DNA of 64,000 bases from the NCBI RefSeq assembly GCF_000981805.1, contig NZ_CP011132.1:558001-622000 (forward strand), read 5' to 3'. Numbering within the stretch: position 1 is the first letter of the stretch; each line of letters starts with the position of its first letter. The position numbers and the translations under genes were made by a program. The notes beneath the pieces were generated by a model. It had not been told where the DNA came from. It saw only the letters and a list, made by a program, of their open reading frames with translations, and did no database searches. This stretch comes from Citrobacter amalonaticus Y19. Lineage in GTDB: Bacteria > Pseudomonadota > Gammaproteobacteria > Enterobacterales > Enterobacteriaceae. Shown here piece by piece: positions 25,003 through 34,400 of this stretch.

Positions 25003-25833
25003 ATGAATCCCTGGCACTATGATATTCAGACTCTTGAACGCACAGCGCGAGCGGTGCGCCGTCACATCGTCAAGTTAAACGCATACAGCCCGGCAGGAGG
25101 GCATACCGGTGCAGACCTGTCTCAGGTTGAACTGCTCACTGCACTCTATTTCCGAATTTTGAATGTCGCCCCGGATCGCATCGACGATGAGGAGCGTGAC
25201 ATCTACATTCAGTCCAAAGGCCACGCGGTAGGCTGCTACTACTGTGTGCTGGCGGAGGCTGGTTTTTTCCCTATTGACTGGCTGAGCACATATCAGCACG
25301 CCAATTCTCATCTTCCGGGCCACCCGGTGCGCCAGAAAACGCCAGGTATTGAACTGAACACCGGCGCGCTGGGCCACGGTTTGCCTGTTGCGGTGGGACT
25401 GGCGCTGGCCGCAAAGAAAAGCAACAGTGCTCGCCGCATCTTTTTAATTACCGGCGATGGCGAACTGGCGGAAGGCAGCAACTGGGAAGCCGCGCTCGCG
25501 GCGGCGCATTATGGACTGGACAACCTGGTGATCATTAATGACAAGAATAATCTCCAGTTGGCCGGACCCACGCGTGAAATCATGAACACCGATCCGCTTG
25601 CGGATAAATGGCGCGCCTTCGGCATGCAGGTCACCGAATGCCAGGGAAATGACATGGCGTCGGTCGTCAGTACGCTGGAAGGCCTGACGCAGGAAGGGAA
25701 GCCTAACGTCGTGATTGCCAATACCACAAAAGGCGCAGGTATCTCGTTTATCCAGGGGCGTCCTGAGTGGCACCACCGGGTGCCGAAAGGTGAAGAGATT
25801 GAACTGGCTCTGGAGGAGTTGAAAGATGAGTAA
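25003..25833 (+). CDS. Transketolase, N-terminal (thiamine diphosphate) subunit
   Basis: 276-residue protein equivalent to the first third of a full transketolase. It has the substrate histidine region YSPAGGHTGADLSQVELL, the QSKGHA motif, LGHGLPVAVGLALA, and the thiamine-diphosphate motif GDGELAEGSNWEA followed by NDKNNLQLAGPT. It needs the next gene product for the pyrimidine-binding and C-terminal domains. ATG follows AGAGG. Split transketolases are natural in catabolic loci, for example those for apulose-4-phosphate, so this is not a frameshift: each part has its own start and the 8-base overlap carries a ribosome site. Confidence 0.92.
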   Translation: MNPWHYDIQTLERTARAVRRHIVKLNAYSPAGGHTGADLSQVELLTALYFRILNVAPDRIDDEERDIYIQSKGHAVGCYYCVLAEAGFFPIDWLSTYQHANSHLPGHPVRQKTPGIELNTGALGHGLPVAVGLALAAKKSNSARRIFLITGDGELAEGSNWEAALAAAHYGLDNLVIINDKNNLQLAGPTREIMNTDPLADKWRAFGMQVTECQGNDMASVVSTLEGLTQEGKPNVVIANTTKGAGISFIQGRPEWHHRVPKGEEIELALEELKDE

Positions 25834-26761
25834 TGCAGAACACCTCGCGAACGTCATGGTTCAGGCGTTTATCGATGCGGTAGAAAATGGCGTTGATCTG
25901 GTGCCGGTCGTGGCTGACTCAACCTCCACCGCGAAAATTGGCCCCTTCATCAAGCAGTTCCCGGACAGACTGGTCAACGTGGGGATTGCTGAACAAAGTA
26001 TGGTTGGGACGGCGGCAGGGCTTGCGCTCGGCGGCAAGGTTGCGGTCACCTGTAATGCGGCGCCATTCCTGATTTCCCGCGCCAATGAGCAAATCAAAGT
26101 TGACGTTTGCTACAACAATACCAACGTGAAGCTGTTTGGTCTGAATGCAGGGGCCAGCTATGGTCCGCTGGCGAGCACGCATCACGCGATCGACGATATC
26201 GCCATTATGCGTGGATTTGGCAATATCCAGATTTTCGCCCCCTCTTCACCGCGAGAGTGTCGACAGATAATCGACTATGCCATTGGCTATCAGGGGCCGG
26301 TGTATATTCGCATGGACGGAAAGGCGCTTCCGGAACTGCATGATGAGAACTATCGCTTTGTGCCGGGTGCCGTGGTGACCTTACGTGAAGGCGATTCGCT
26401 GGCGCTGGTGGCGACAGGCTCTACGGTCCATGAAATTGTCGATGCGGCCGCGTTGCTTGCCGATTCCGGTATTCAGGCGACGGTGGTGAGTGTACCGTCC
26501 ATTCGTCCGTGTGATACCAAAGCCTTGTTAGCGGCAGTGAAAGGCTGTAAAGCGGTGATCACCGTTGAAGAACATAATATCAACGGTGGACTGGGAAGCC
26601 TGGTGGCGGAAGTTCTGGCCGAAGCAGGGACTGGCGCGGTTCTGAAGCGCTTAGGGATCCCGGATGGTGAATACGCGGCGGCAGCTGATCGCGGCTGGAT
26701 GCGCCAGCACCACGGTTTTGATGCGCAGTCGATTGTGGCTCAGGCGCGGGAAATGCTTTGA
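25826..26761 (+). CDS. Transketolase, C-terminal subunit
   Basis: 311-residue partner of the preceding gene, with the pyrimidine-binding domain (VADSTSTAKIGPFIKQFPDR; NVGIAEQSMVGTAAGLAL contains the catalytic glutamate) and the C-terminal domain (ALVATGSTVHEIVDAA; AVITVEEHNINGGLGSLVAEVL). It overlaps the N-terminal subunit by 8 bases (ATGAGTAA) with GGAGG upstream, so stoichiometric coupled translation is expected. It ends three bases before the convergent entD stop, leaving no space for a terminator. Confidence 0.92.
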   Translation: MSNAEHLANVMVQAFIDAVENGVDLVPVVADSTSTAKIGPFIKQFPDRLVNVGIAEQSMVGTAAGLALGGKVAVTCNAAPFLISRANEQIKVDVCYNNTNVKLFGLNAGASYGPLASTHHAIDDIAIMRGFGNIQIFAPSSPRECRQIIDYAIGYQGPVYIRMDGKALPELHDENYRFVPGAVVTLREGDSLALVATGSTVHEIVDAAALLADSGIQATVVSVPSIRPCDTKALLAAVKGCKAVITVEEHNINGGLGSLVAEVLAEAGTGAVLKRLGIPDGEYAAAADRGWMRQHHGFDAQSIVAQAREML

Positions 26762-26764
26762 GGG

Positions 26765-27388
26765 TTAATGTGTTGCAATGGTAATAACATGGCTGGCGGA
26801 AGTGAGCCACCGCACACGCCAGGTCTGGTCGTACGCCCGTAACCTCATCTGGTCATGTTGAACGTCCAGAATGTGATAGTGCATGAATCCGCAGCCTGCC
26901 TGCGATAGCCCCTGGGTTGCCTTAAAGGCGCTCTCTTTGGCGGAAAACGCCAGCGTGAGCGCCTGTTCAAAAGGTAATCCGCTCTCTGCTAGCCGTGTTT
27001 TTTCTGTCTGTGAGACGATACTGGTTGCCACTTCTGCCGCTGTCTGCGGCGTAAATATTTCCTCTCTATCAACCCCCACGGGCTGGTGGGAAACCACAGC
27101 CAGTGCGGTGGTCGCACAGTGGCTGATGCTGCCAAACAAACCTTGTGGCCATAACGGTTGTCGTTGTTCGCCCATTCCCGGCACATTTTTATGCCCCAAT
27201 TCGCGTAGCGCATGAACGGCGGCAATACGACCGGCCAGATGTTCGGCTTTACGCTTACGCCCGGCATGTGCCAGTTGCGCATGATGGGGAAGCCACAGCA
27301 GATCGTGCTCGTGGAAGGTGTCCGGTTCGAAGGTCACACAATGTAACGAGTGGTGAGACAGAGTGAGAAGGGAGTGAGTTGTCTTCAT
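26765..27388 (-). CDS. entD: Enterobactin synthase phosphopantetheinyl transferase EntD
   Basis: 207-residue Sfp-type 4'-phosphopantetheinyl transferase. Motifs: HAGRKRKAEHLAGRIAAVHAL, SISHCATTALAV, GVDREEIF (Mg2+ binding acids) and FSAKESAFKA. It converts the carrier domains of EntB and EntF from apo to holo form using coenzyme A. The start MKTTHS at 27388 corresponds to the E. coli protein; the frame is open to 27442 but that would overlap the fepA stop and hairpin. It lies downstream of fepA on the same strand, as in E. coli, with a strong hairpin between. Confidence 0.93.
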   Translation of the reverse strand: MKTTHSLLTLSHHSLHCVTFEPDTFHEHDLLWLPHHAQLAHAGRKRKAEHLAGRIAAVHALRELGHKNVPGMGEQRQPLWPQGLFGSISHCATTALAVVSHQPVGVDREEIFTPQTAAEVATSIVSQTEKTRLAESGLPFEQALTLAFSAKESAFKATQGLSQAGCGFMHYHILDVQHDQMRLRAYDQTWRVRWLTSASHVITIATH

Positions 27389-27406
27389 CGTGTCATCAAA
27401 ACCAAA

Positions 27407-27430
27407 CCCCTCCTCCGGGTGGAGGAGGGG
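27407..27430 (-). terminator. GC-rich hairpin between fepA and entD
   Basis: A perfect 10-bp stem CCCCTCCTCC / GGAGGAGGGG with a 4-base loop, directly after the fepA stop. On the minus strand it is followed by TTTGGTTTT, a broken U-tract. It could partly terminate fepA transcription and lower entD expression. A near copy lies between cstA and ybdD. Confidence 0.6.
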
Positions 27431-27438
27431 AGTGGGCA

Positions 27439-29712
27439 TCAAAAGTGCGTGTTAACGCTCATGTACCATGTACGACCCGGTTCGTTATAGGTGTACGCAC
27501 CCGCGCCACGCATATAAGAAACATCGGTCGTGCTGCCAGTGGTCTGGGCATTACCTTCACGCCATAGACGCTTGTCAAAGACGTTATCCACGCCGCCGGT
27601 CAGGCTGACATTTTTGGTCACGTCCCAGGTCGCGCTCAGACCCACGATGCTGTACGGGCTGATGGACTGTTTATCCGAGCCTGTCACCGGTTTACCCTGG
27701 TAATCGTATTTCTTCGGCTCTTGTTTGCCATACCAGGTAAAGGTGGATTGCAGAGAAACGTCCTGATGTACCTGCCAGCTCAGCGTTGAGTTCAGCGTGT
27801 ACTCCGGAATAATCGACAGGCGCTCGCCGGTTTCTTTATTCTTACTTTGCAGCATGTAGGTGATGTTGTTGGTCCAGTTAACGCTGCTGCTTACCGGTAC
27901 GTTCAGCGTCCCTTCCAGCCCTTCGACCACCGCTTTAGGCACGTTCTCCCATTGATAGATATCGGTGTAGGTGGTTTTACCTTTGTTGGTGATAGAGGTG
28001 CGGTCCATTGGCACCGTACCGGCTTCGATCTTGTTGCGATAATCGTTACGGAACCAGGTCACACCCGCCAGCCAGCCATCACGTTTGAATTCAAGGCCAA
28101 TCTCTTTGTTGACGCTGGTTTCTGCTTTCAGATCGTCGTTACCCATCATGTAGCAGCCGATGCCGGTCGCGGCACCCGTGGCGTAACAGCCCTGGCCTTT
28201 GCTGTACAGAATGTAGTTCGGGTTGGTCTGATACAGGCTTGGCGCTTTATAAGCTCGCGCGATGCCCATCTTCAGGGTGAAGTCATCGCCCAGACCCTGT
28301 GACAGGTTCAGAGATGGACTCCAGTTGTCGCCCACGATGCTGTGGTGATCGAAACGCAGACCCGGCGTCAGCATGGTGCTGTCGGTCAGCTCCATATTGT
28401 TTTCAGCAAATAGCGAGAAAATTTCTGCTTTCGAATACGGGCTGCGGTCGGTGCTGCTGGAGCCCGGAATATCCCCCCCCATAAAGGTCTGCGAGTTGGA
28501 GAGCATATCCTTCATGCGCTGCTGGGTCCATTCAGTGCCCAGCGTCAGATTCTGATTCACCAGGAAATCGAACGGCAGGCTGACTTCACTGTGCAGCGTG
28601 ACGTCGTTCAGGTCGGCATCCACATATTTCTGTGACGCTTTCGGGTCGAAGATCCCTTCAGTCCCGCCCGCGAGGCCTTCCGGCGTACGAGAGTTGCGGG
28701 TGTGTTCGTACTGTACCCAGTTGGTCGTGGTGACGCCGTTATCCCAACCGCCGTTCCAGGTCAGAGAGTAGTTCTGACGGTAGAGACGGTTGGTCTCTTC
28801 GCCATAGTTATCTTTCACCAGTTGGTTGGTGTTGGTGTTCTGCGTGTCCCCGGCGTACAGGTTACCCTGACGGCTGTAACCGGCTTCCAGTTCAATCGAC
28901 TGCATTGGCGCGAAGTCCCAGCGCACCACGCCGTTAATATCTTTGTTGATGACACCTTCACGACCGGCTGGCAGTGTGTCGGAATAGGTGCCAGTACGTT
29001 CAGACTGGTGACCCTGGTTGATGTCACGCGCATCGGCCTGCGTTTTATCCAGATTACCGAACAGGCGGAAGCTGAAATCCCCGCCCAGCGGGCCATTGAG
29101 GGTAAAGTTAGTGCGTTTGGTCGCCCCTTCCTCTTTGTGTTCCGGCGCATTGAAATAGGTGTTCCAGGAGCCGTGCCACTCGTTGCTGCCTTTTTTAGTG
29201 ATGATATTCACCACACCACCGGCGGCACCGTTGCCATAACGCGCTGCGGCAGGTCCGCGCAGGACCTCAATGCGTTCGATCATCTCCGGCGGCACCCACG
29301 AGGTATCACCACGGGTATCACGCTCGCCGCGCCAGCCGAGGCGCACGGAGTTACGGCTGGTCACCGGTTTACCGTCGATCAAGATCAGGGTGTTTTCTGG
29401 CCCCATCCCGCGAATATCAATCTGACGGTTATTGCCGCGCTGACCGCTGGTCGAGTTACCGGTCAGGTTCACGCCAGGCATGGTACGGATGATTTCAGAG
29501 ACGTCGCGAGCGGGAGGGTTTTTACGAATTTCATCTGCGGTGATGGTCGACACGCCAGGGGCCTGCAAGTTCTGCTGGGCGGCGGTGACCACGATAGTAT
29601 CTTCATGAGAGACGGCGGTGCTATCAGCGGTTTCTTCTGCCATTGCGGGCAGCGCTACTCCGTAAATCCCTAAGTTGACCAATAAGGCCAGGGAATGAAT
29701 CTTCTTGTTCAT
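27439..29712 (-). CDS. fepA: Ferric enterobactin outer-membrane receptor FepA
   Basis: 757-residue TonB-dependent receptor, about ten residues longer than E. coli FepA. Signal peptide ends at PAMA (residue 25), the TonB box DTIVV is at residues 38-42, the plug domain (SEIIRTMPGVNLTGN; GVVNIITKKG) covers about the next 150 residues and a 22-strand barrel follows, closing with the terminal phenylalanine of NTHF. It imports ferric enterobactin into the periplasm with energy from TonB-ExbB-ExbD. Divergent from fes across a region with Fur-box-like sequence; entD is downstream. Confidence 0.97.
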   Translation of the reverse strand: MNKKIHSLALLVNLGIYGVALPAMAEETADSTAVSHEDTIVVTAAQQNLQAPGVSTITADEIRKNPPARDVSEIIRTMPGVNLTGNSTSGQRGNNRQIDIRGMGPENTLILIDGKPVTSRNSVRLGWRGERDTRGDTSWVPPEMIERIEVLRGPAAARYGNGAAGGVVNIITKKGSNEWHGSWNTYFNAPEHKEEGATKRTNFTLNGPLGGDFSFRLFGNLDKTQADARDINQGHQSERTGTYSDTLPAGREGVINKDINGVVRWDFAPMQSIELEAGYSRQGNLYAGDTQNTNTNQLVKDNYGEETNRLYRQNYSLTWNGGWDNGVTTTNWVQYEHTRNSRTPEGLAGGTEGIFDPKASQKYVDADLNDVTLHSEVSLPFDFLVNQNLTLGTEWTQQRMKDMLSNSQTFMGGDIPGSSSTDRSPYSKAEIFSLFAENNMELTDSTMLTPGLRFDHHSIVGDNWSPSLNLSQGLGDDFTLKMGIARAYKAPSLYQTNPNYILYSKGQGCYATGAATGIGCYMMGNDDLKAETSVNKEIGLEFKRDGWLAGVTWFRNDYRNKIEAGTVPMDRTSITNKGKTTYTDIYQWENVPKAVVEGLEGTLNVPVSSSVNWTNNITYMLQSKNKETGERLSIIPEYTLNSTLSWQVHQDVSLQSTFTWYGKQEPKKYDYQGKPVTGSDKQSISPYSIVGLSATWDVTKNVSLTGGVDNVFDKRLWREGNAQTTGSTTDVSYMRGAGAYTYNEPGRTWYMSVNTHF

Positions 29713-29870
29713 TGTCTTTCCTGCTTTTCTTTAGCCACGTGTACCAGACACCTGGAATCGGTATCCGGCCCGATGTCGCCCGCCTCTGCGAAAACCCTCC
29801 ATTCCAGAAAAGCCCGCAGCGCGGTTGGTTAAAAACTGTTCGCGCTTCCCACGGCGCGTCAATACGCTAT

Positions 29871-29911
29871 TGCAAATGCAAATAGTTATCAATAATATTA
29901 TCAATATATTT
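29871..29911. promoter_or_regulatory. Fur-regulated divergent promoter, fepA/fes
   Basis: The AT-rich run TGCAAATGCAAATAGTTATC continues with AATAATATTATCAATATATTT and closely follows the E. coli fepA-fes Fur footprint as remembered: overlapping GATAAT-type hexamers in both orientations. Ferric uptake regulator binding should repress both directions in iron-replete cells. Confidence 0.75.
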
Positions 29912-29949
29912 CATCTATCGATGAAAAAATTCACAGTAAACATGGGGTT

Positions 29950-31158
29950 ATGACGGTGACAGCGTTAACGGTAGGCAGTGAGGCCTGGTGGCAGTCAAAA
30001 AACGGTCCGCAATGGGCGCGTGAAGCAGACGGAAATTACCGGGTGACCTTCTGGTGGCGCGATCCGCAGGGGAGTGAATTTCACTCAGCCATTCAGCGAG
30101 TCTGGGTGTATATCACCGGCGTCACCGACCACCATCAGAATGTCTTTCCTCAGACGATGCAGCGCATCGCCGGAACGGATGTCTGGCAGTGGCAGACCGT
30201 TTTAAGCGCTAACTGGCGCGGCAGCTACTGTTTTATTCCCTCTACGCGGGACGAGTCGTTTGCGTCGCTGAAGGCAGATGAACCGCTGGATCGCACGGCG
30301 CTGCGTGAAGGCTGGCGACAGCTGTTACCACAGGCGATTGCCGATCCGTTGAATCCGGTTAACTGGAAAGGTGGGCGAGGGCACGCTGTTTCGGCACTCG
30401 AGATGCCGCAAGCCCCTGCGCAACCGGGCTGGGACGACCCACAAACGCCAGCGTCATTGCCGGTGGTACTGGACTGGAACAGCACGCGTCTGGGCAATAC
30501 GCGCCGGGTGTGGATTTTTACGACCGGCGATGCGCAACCAGACGAACGCCCCCTGGCAGTTCTGCTCGACGGGCAATTCTGGGCGCAGAGTATGCCCGTC
30601 TGGCCCGCGCTCACCTCACTCACCCGGCGTGGTCAACTTCCACCGGCGGTGTATCTGCTTATTGATGCTATCGATACTGCGCACCGTAGCCGTGAACTGC
30701 CTTGTAGCGCAGATTTCTGGCTGGCGGTTCAACACGAGTTATTGCCACAGGTCCGGGCCGTTGCGCCGTTCAGCGATCGTCCGGAACGTACAGTCGTTGC
30801 TGGGCAAAGCTTTGGCGGCCTGTCATCGCTGTTTGCCGGGCTGCACTGGCCGGAACGCTTTGGCTGCGTGCTCAGTCAGTCCGGCTCTTACTGGTGGCCT
30901 CATCGCGGTGGTCAACAGAACGGACTGATTATTGAACAACTTCGCGGCGGTACGCTGTCCGCGCAGGGACTGCGGATTGTTCTTGAAGCGGGAGTCAGGG
31001 AACCGGTTATCTTCCGCGCGAACCAGGCGCTTTACACACAACTACAGACGACACAGCAGTCGGTTTTCTGGCGTCAGGTTGACGGCGGACATGATGCGCT
31101 TTGCTGGCGCGGCGGTCTGATGCAGGGGTTGATTGACCTCTGGAAGCCGCTGCTCTGA
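29950..31158 (+). CDS. fes: Enterobactin/enterochelin esterase Fes
   Basis: 402-residue cytoplasmic serine esterase that hydrolyses ferric enterobactin to release iron. The N-terminal domain has QRVWVYITGVTDHHQNVFPQ, and the C-terminal alpha/beta hydrolase domain has the nucleophile elbow GQSFGGLSS near residue 283 and the histidine in GGHDALCW near residue 378. First gene of the fes-ybdZ-entF-fepE group. ATG at 29950 follows GGGG; another start a few codons downstream would match the E. coli N-terminus equally well. Confidence 0.95.
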   Translation: MTVTALTVGSEAWWQSKNGPQWAREADGNYRVTFWWRDPQGSEFHSAIQRVWVYITGVTDHHQNVFPQTMQRIAGTDVWQWQTVLSANWRGSYCFIPSTRDESFASLKADEPLDRTALREGWRQLLPQAIADPLNPVNWKGGRGHAVSALEMPQAPAQPGWDDPQTPASLPVVLDWNSTRLGNTRRVWIFTTGDAQPDERPLAVLLDGQFWAQSMPVWPALTSLTRRGQLPPAVYLLIDAIDTAHRSRELPCSADFWLAVQHELLPQVRAVAPFSDRPERTVVAGQSFGGLSSLFAGLHWPERFGCVLSQSGSYWWPHRGGQQNGLIIEQLRGGTLSAQGLRIVLEAGVREPVIFRANQALYTQLQTTQQSVFWRQVDGGHDALCWRGGLMQGLIDLWKPLL

Positions 31159-31188
31159 GCGAGCGATTTTCCACGACAGGAGTTGAGT

Positions 31189-31407
31189 ATGGAATTCAGT
31201 AATCCCTTCGATAACCCGCAGGGACAGTTTTACGTTCTGCAAAATTCTCAGCAGCAGTTTAGCCTCTGGCCGCAGCACTGCGCATTGCCTGCGGGCTGGC
31301 AGGTGGCGTGCGAGCCGCAGTCTCAGGAAGCCTGCCAGCAGTGGCTGGCGCGTCACTGGACCACGTTAATTCCCGGCCATTATGCCGTTTCACAGGAGGC
31401 GCAATGA
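31189..31407 (+). CDS. ybdZ: MbtH-like protein YbdZ
   Basis: 72-residue MbtH-family protein (NPFDNPQGQFYVLQNSQQQF; SLWPQHCALPAGW), an activator that binds the adenylation domain of EntF. ATG at 31189 has AGGAG six bases upstream; the frame also opens with TTG at 31183. The TGA stop overlaps the entF ATG (ATGA at 31404-31407), so YbdZ and EntF are made together. Confidence 0.93.
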   Translation: MEFSNPFDNPQGQFYVLQNSQQQFSLWPQHCALPAGWQVACEPQSQEACQQWLARHWTTLIPGHYAVSQEAQ

Positions 31408-34400
31408 GCCCACGTTTACCGCTTGTCGCCGCACAGCCTGGCATCTGGATGGCCGAAAAACTCTCCACATTACCCTCCGCCTGGAGCGTCGCACACTATG
31501 TGGCATTAACCGGTGAACTGGATGCGCAGATGCTGGCGCGCGCGGTGGTCATCGGCATGCAGCAGGCCGATACGTTACGGATGCGTTTTACCGAGGATAA
31601 CGGCGACGTCTGGCAATGGGTGGATGAGTCCTTTACGTTTGATGAACCGCAGATTTGCGATCTCCGTACCGCCGCGAACCCGCATGACGCCGCGCTGGCG
31701 CTGATGCAGGCCGATCTCCAGCAAAATCTGCGCGTCGACGGCGGCAAGCCGCTGGCGCATCATCAGTTGATTCAGGTTGGCGATCGCCAGTGGTACTGGT
31801 ATCAGCGCTATCATCATTTACTGGTTGATGGCTTCAGTTTCCCGGCGATTACCCGCCAGATCGCTGAGATTTACAGCGCATGGCGCCGGGGTGACGCGAC
31901 GCCTGACTCGCCCTTCACGCCGTTTGCCGAGGTGGTGGAAGAATATCAGCAGTATCGCCAGAGTGAAGCCTGGCAGCGTGACGCCGCGTTCTGGGCCGAG
32001 CAGCGTAGACAGCTTCCGCCACCGGCATCGCTTTCACCGGCTCCGCTGCCGGGGCGTGCGGCGACGTCAGAAATTTACCGCATGAAGCTGAATGCGCCAC
32101 AAGACGCATTTCGCCATCTGGCGGCGCAACTGCCTGACGTACAGCGAACCGATCTGGCGCTGGCGCTGGTCGCGCTCTGGCTGGGACGACTGTGCAGCCG
32201 GATGGAATATGCGGCAGGCTTTATCTTTATGCGTCGTATGGGATCGGCGGCGCTGACCGCCACCGGACCGGTACTCAACGTGTTACCGCTGGGCGTGCGT
32301 ATTGATGCCGCAGAAAGTCTGGCAGAACTGGCAAAACGACTGTCTGCGCAGCTTAAGAAAATGCGCCGCCATCAGCGTTATGATGCAGAGCAAATCGTCC
32401 GCGACAGCGGGCGGGCGGCGGGGGAAGAGCCGCTGTTTGGCCCGGTGCTTAACGTCAAAGTCTTCGACTATCAGTTGGTTATGCCGGGCATTTCAGCGCA
32501 AACCCATACGCTGGCGACGGGGCCGGTTAACGATCTGGAACTGGCGCTGTTCCCGGATGAAGAGGGCGGGTTGAGCATTGAGCTTCTCGCCAACCAGCAA
32601 CGTTATGATGAAACGACGCTCAGACAGCATGCATCACGTCTGATGGCGCTGATCGAACAGTTTGCCGCCAACCCGGCCCTGCGCTGTGGTGATGCCGATC
32701 TGCTGCTCCCGGCTGAATATCAGCAGATTGCGCAGGTCAACGCCACGGCGGTTGATATCCCTTCTACGACGCTGAGTGCGCTGGTCGCGGAACAGGCGAG
32801 CAGAACACCGGATGCGCCCGCGCTGGCGGATGCCCGCTATCAGTTCAGCTACCGCGAAATGCGCGAACAGGTGGTGGCGCTCGCCGGTGTGCTGCGTGAA
32901 TGCGGGGTGCAACCGGGTGACAGCGTCGCGGTGGCCTTACCGCGTTCCGTATTTCTGACGCTGGCGTTGCACGGGATTGTTGAAGCCGGTGCGGCCTGGC
33001 TACCGTTAGACACGGGTTATCCGGACGATCGTCTACGGATGATGCTGGAAGACGCGCAGCCGAAGCTGCTGATCACCACGGCGGAGCAGCGACCGCGCTT
33101 TAGCGACATCCCGGGACTGGAAAGCCTCTGCTATAACGAACCGCTGGCGGCAGGCGATAGCGCGCCGCTGGGGTTATCGCAACCGCAGCATACGGCGTAC
33201 ATCATCTTTACCTCTGGTTCGACAGGCAGACCGAAAGGGGTGATGGTTGGACAAACCGCCATCGTTAACCGTCTGCTGTGGATGCAAAACCAGTACGGCC
33301 TGACGGCGCAGGACGTGGTGGCGCAAAAAACGCCCTGCAGTTTTGACGTCTCGGTGTGGGAATTCTTCTGGCCATTTATTGCCGGTGCGAAGCTGGTAAT
33401 GGCTGAGCCAGAAGCGCATCGCGATCCGCTGGCTATGCAGCGCTTCTTTGCGCACTACGGGGTGACAACGACCCACTTTGTGCCGTCGATGCTGGCGGCA
33501 TTCGTCGCCTCGCTGACGCCAGAGCGCGCCAGTGAAAGCTGTGCAACGTTACAGCATGTCTTTTGCAGCGGCGAAGCCTTACCCGCCGATTTATGCCGCG
33601 AGTGGGAGCAACTGACGCATGCTCCACTGCATAATCTGTATGGCCCAACGGAGGCGGCGGTTGATGTCAGTTGGTATCCGGCCTGGGGTGATGAACTGGC
33701 AAAGGTCACCGGCAGTAGCGTACCGATTGGCTTCCCGGTGTGGAATACCGGACTGCGGATCCTGGATGCGATGATGCATCCGGTTCCCATCGGCGTGGCG
33801 GGTGATCTCTATCTGACCGGCATCCAACTCGCACAGGGTTACCTCGGCAGATCGGACCTCACGGCGAGTCGCTTTATCGCCGATCCGTTTGCGCCAGGAG
33901 AGCGGATGTATCGCACCGGAGACGTCGCGCGCTGGCTGGAAAACGGGGCGGTGGAGTATCTGGGACGCAGTGACGATCAGCTTAAGATCCGCGGTCAGCG
34001 TATCGAACTGGGCGAGATCGATCGCGTAATGCAGGCTTTGCCTGACGTTGAACAGGCGGTGGTTCACGCCTGTGTCTTTAATCAGGCGACAGCAACGGGG
34101 GGCGATGCCCGCCAACTGGTGGGGTATCTGGTCTCGCAGTCAGGTCTTCCGCTTGATATCCCCGCACTCCAGGCGCAGTTGCGTGAAAAACTCCCGTCAC
34201 ATATGGTGCCGGTGGTGTTACTGCAACTGGCGCAACTGCCGCTTAGCGCCAACGGTAAGCTGGATCGCAAAGCGCTGCCGATGCCGGAATTAACGCCGCG
34301 CGCCAAAGGGCGAGTCCCGCTGCCGGGCAGCGAAACGACGGTGGCAAAGGCATTCAGTGAACTGCTGGGTTGTGACGTCAACGACATTGAGGCTGATTTC

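Noticed and set aside
25003..26761. Transketolase in two frames as a frameshifted pseudogene
   Set aside because: Each part has its own start codon and ribosome site, the parts break at the natural domain boundary, and split transketolases are common.
27389..27442. Longer N-terminus for EntD
   Set aside because: It would cover the hairpin and fepA stop and add residues not found in the family; MKTTHS at 27388 fits E. coli EntD.
28702..29673. Long plus-strand open frame (323 codons) opposite fepA
   Set aside because: Antisense shadow of the GC-rich fepA coding sequence; fepA is unmistakable and the shadow product has no recognisable domain.
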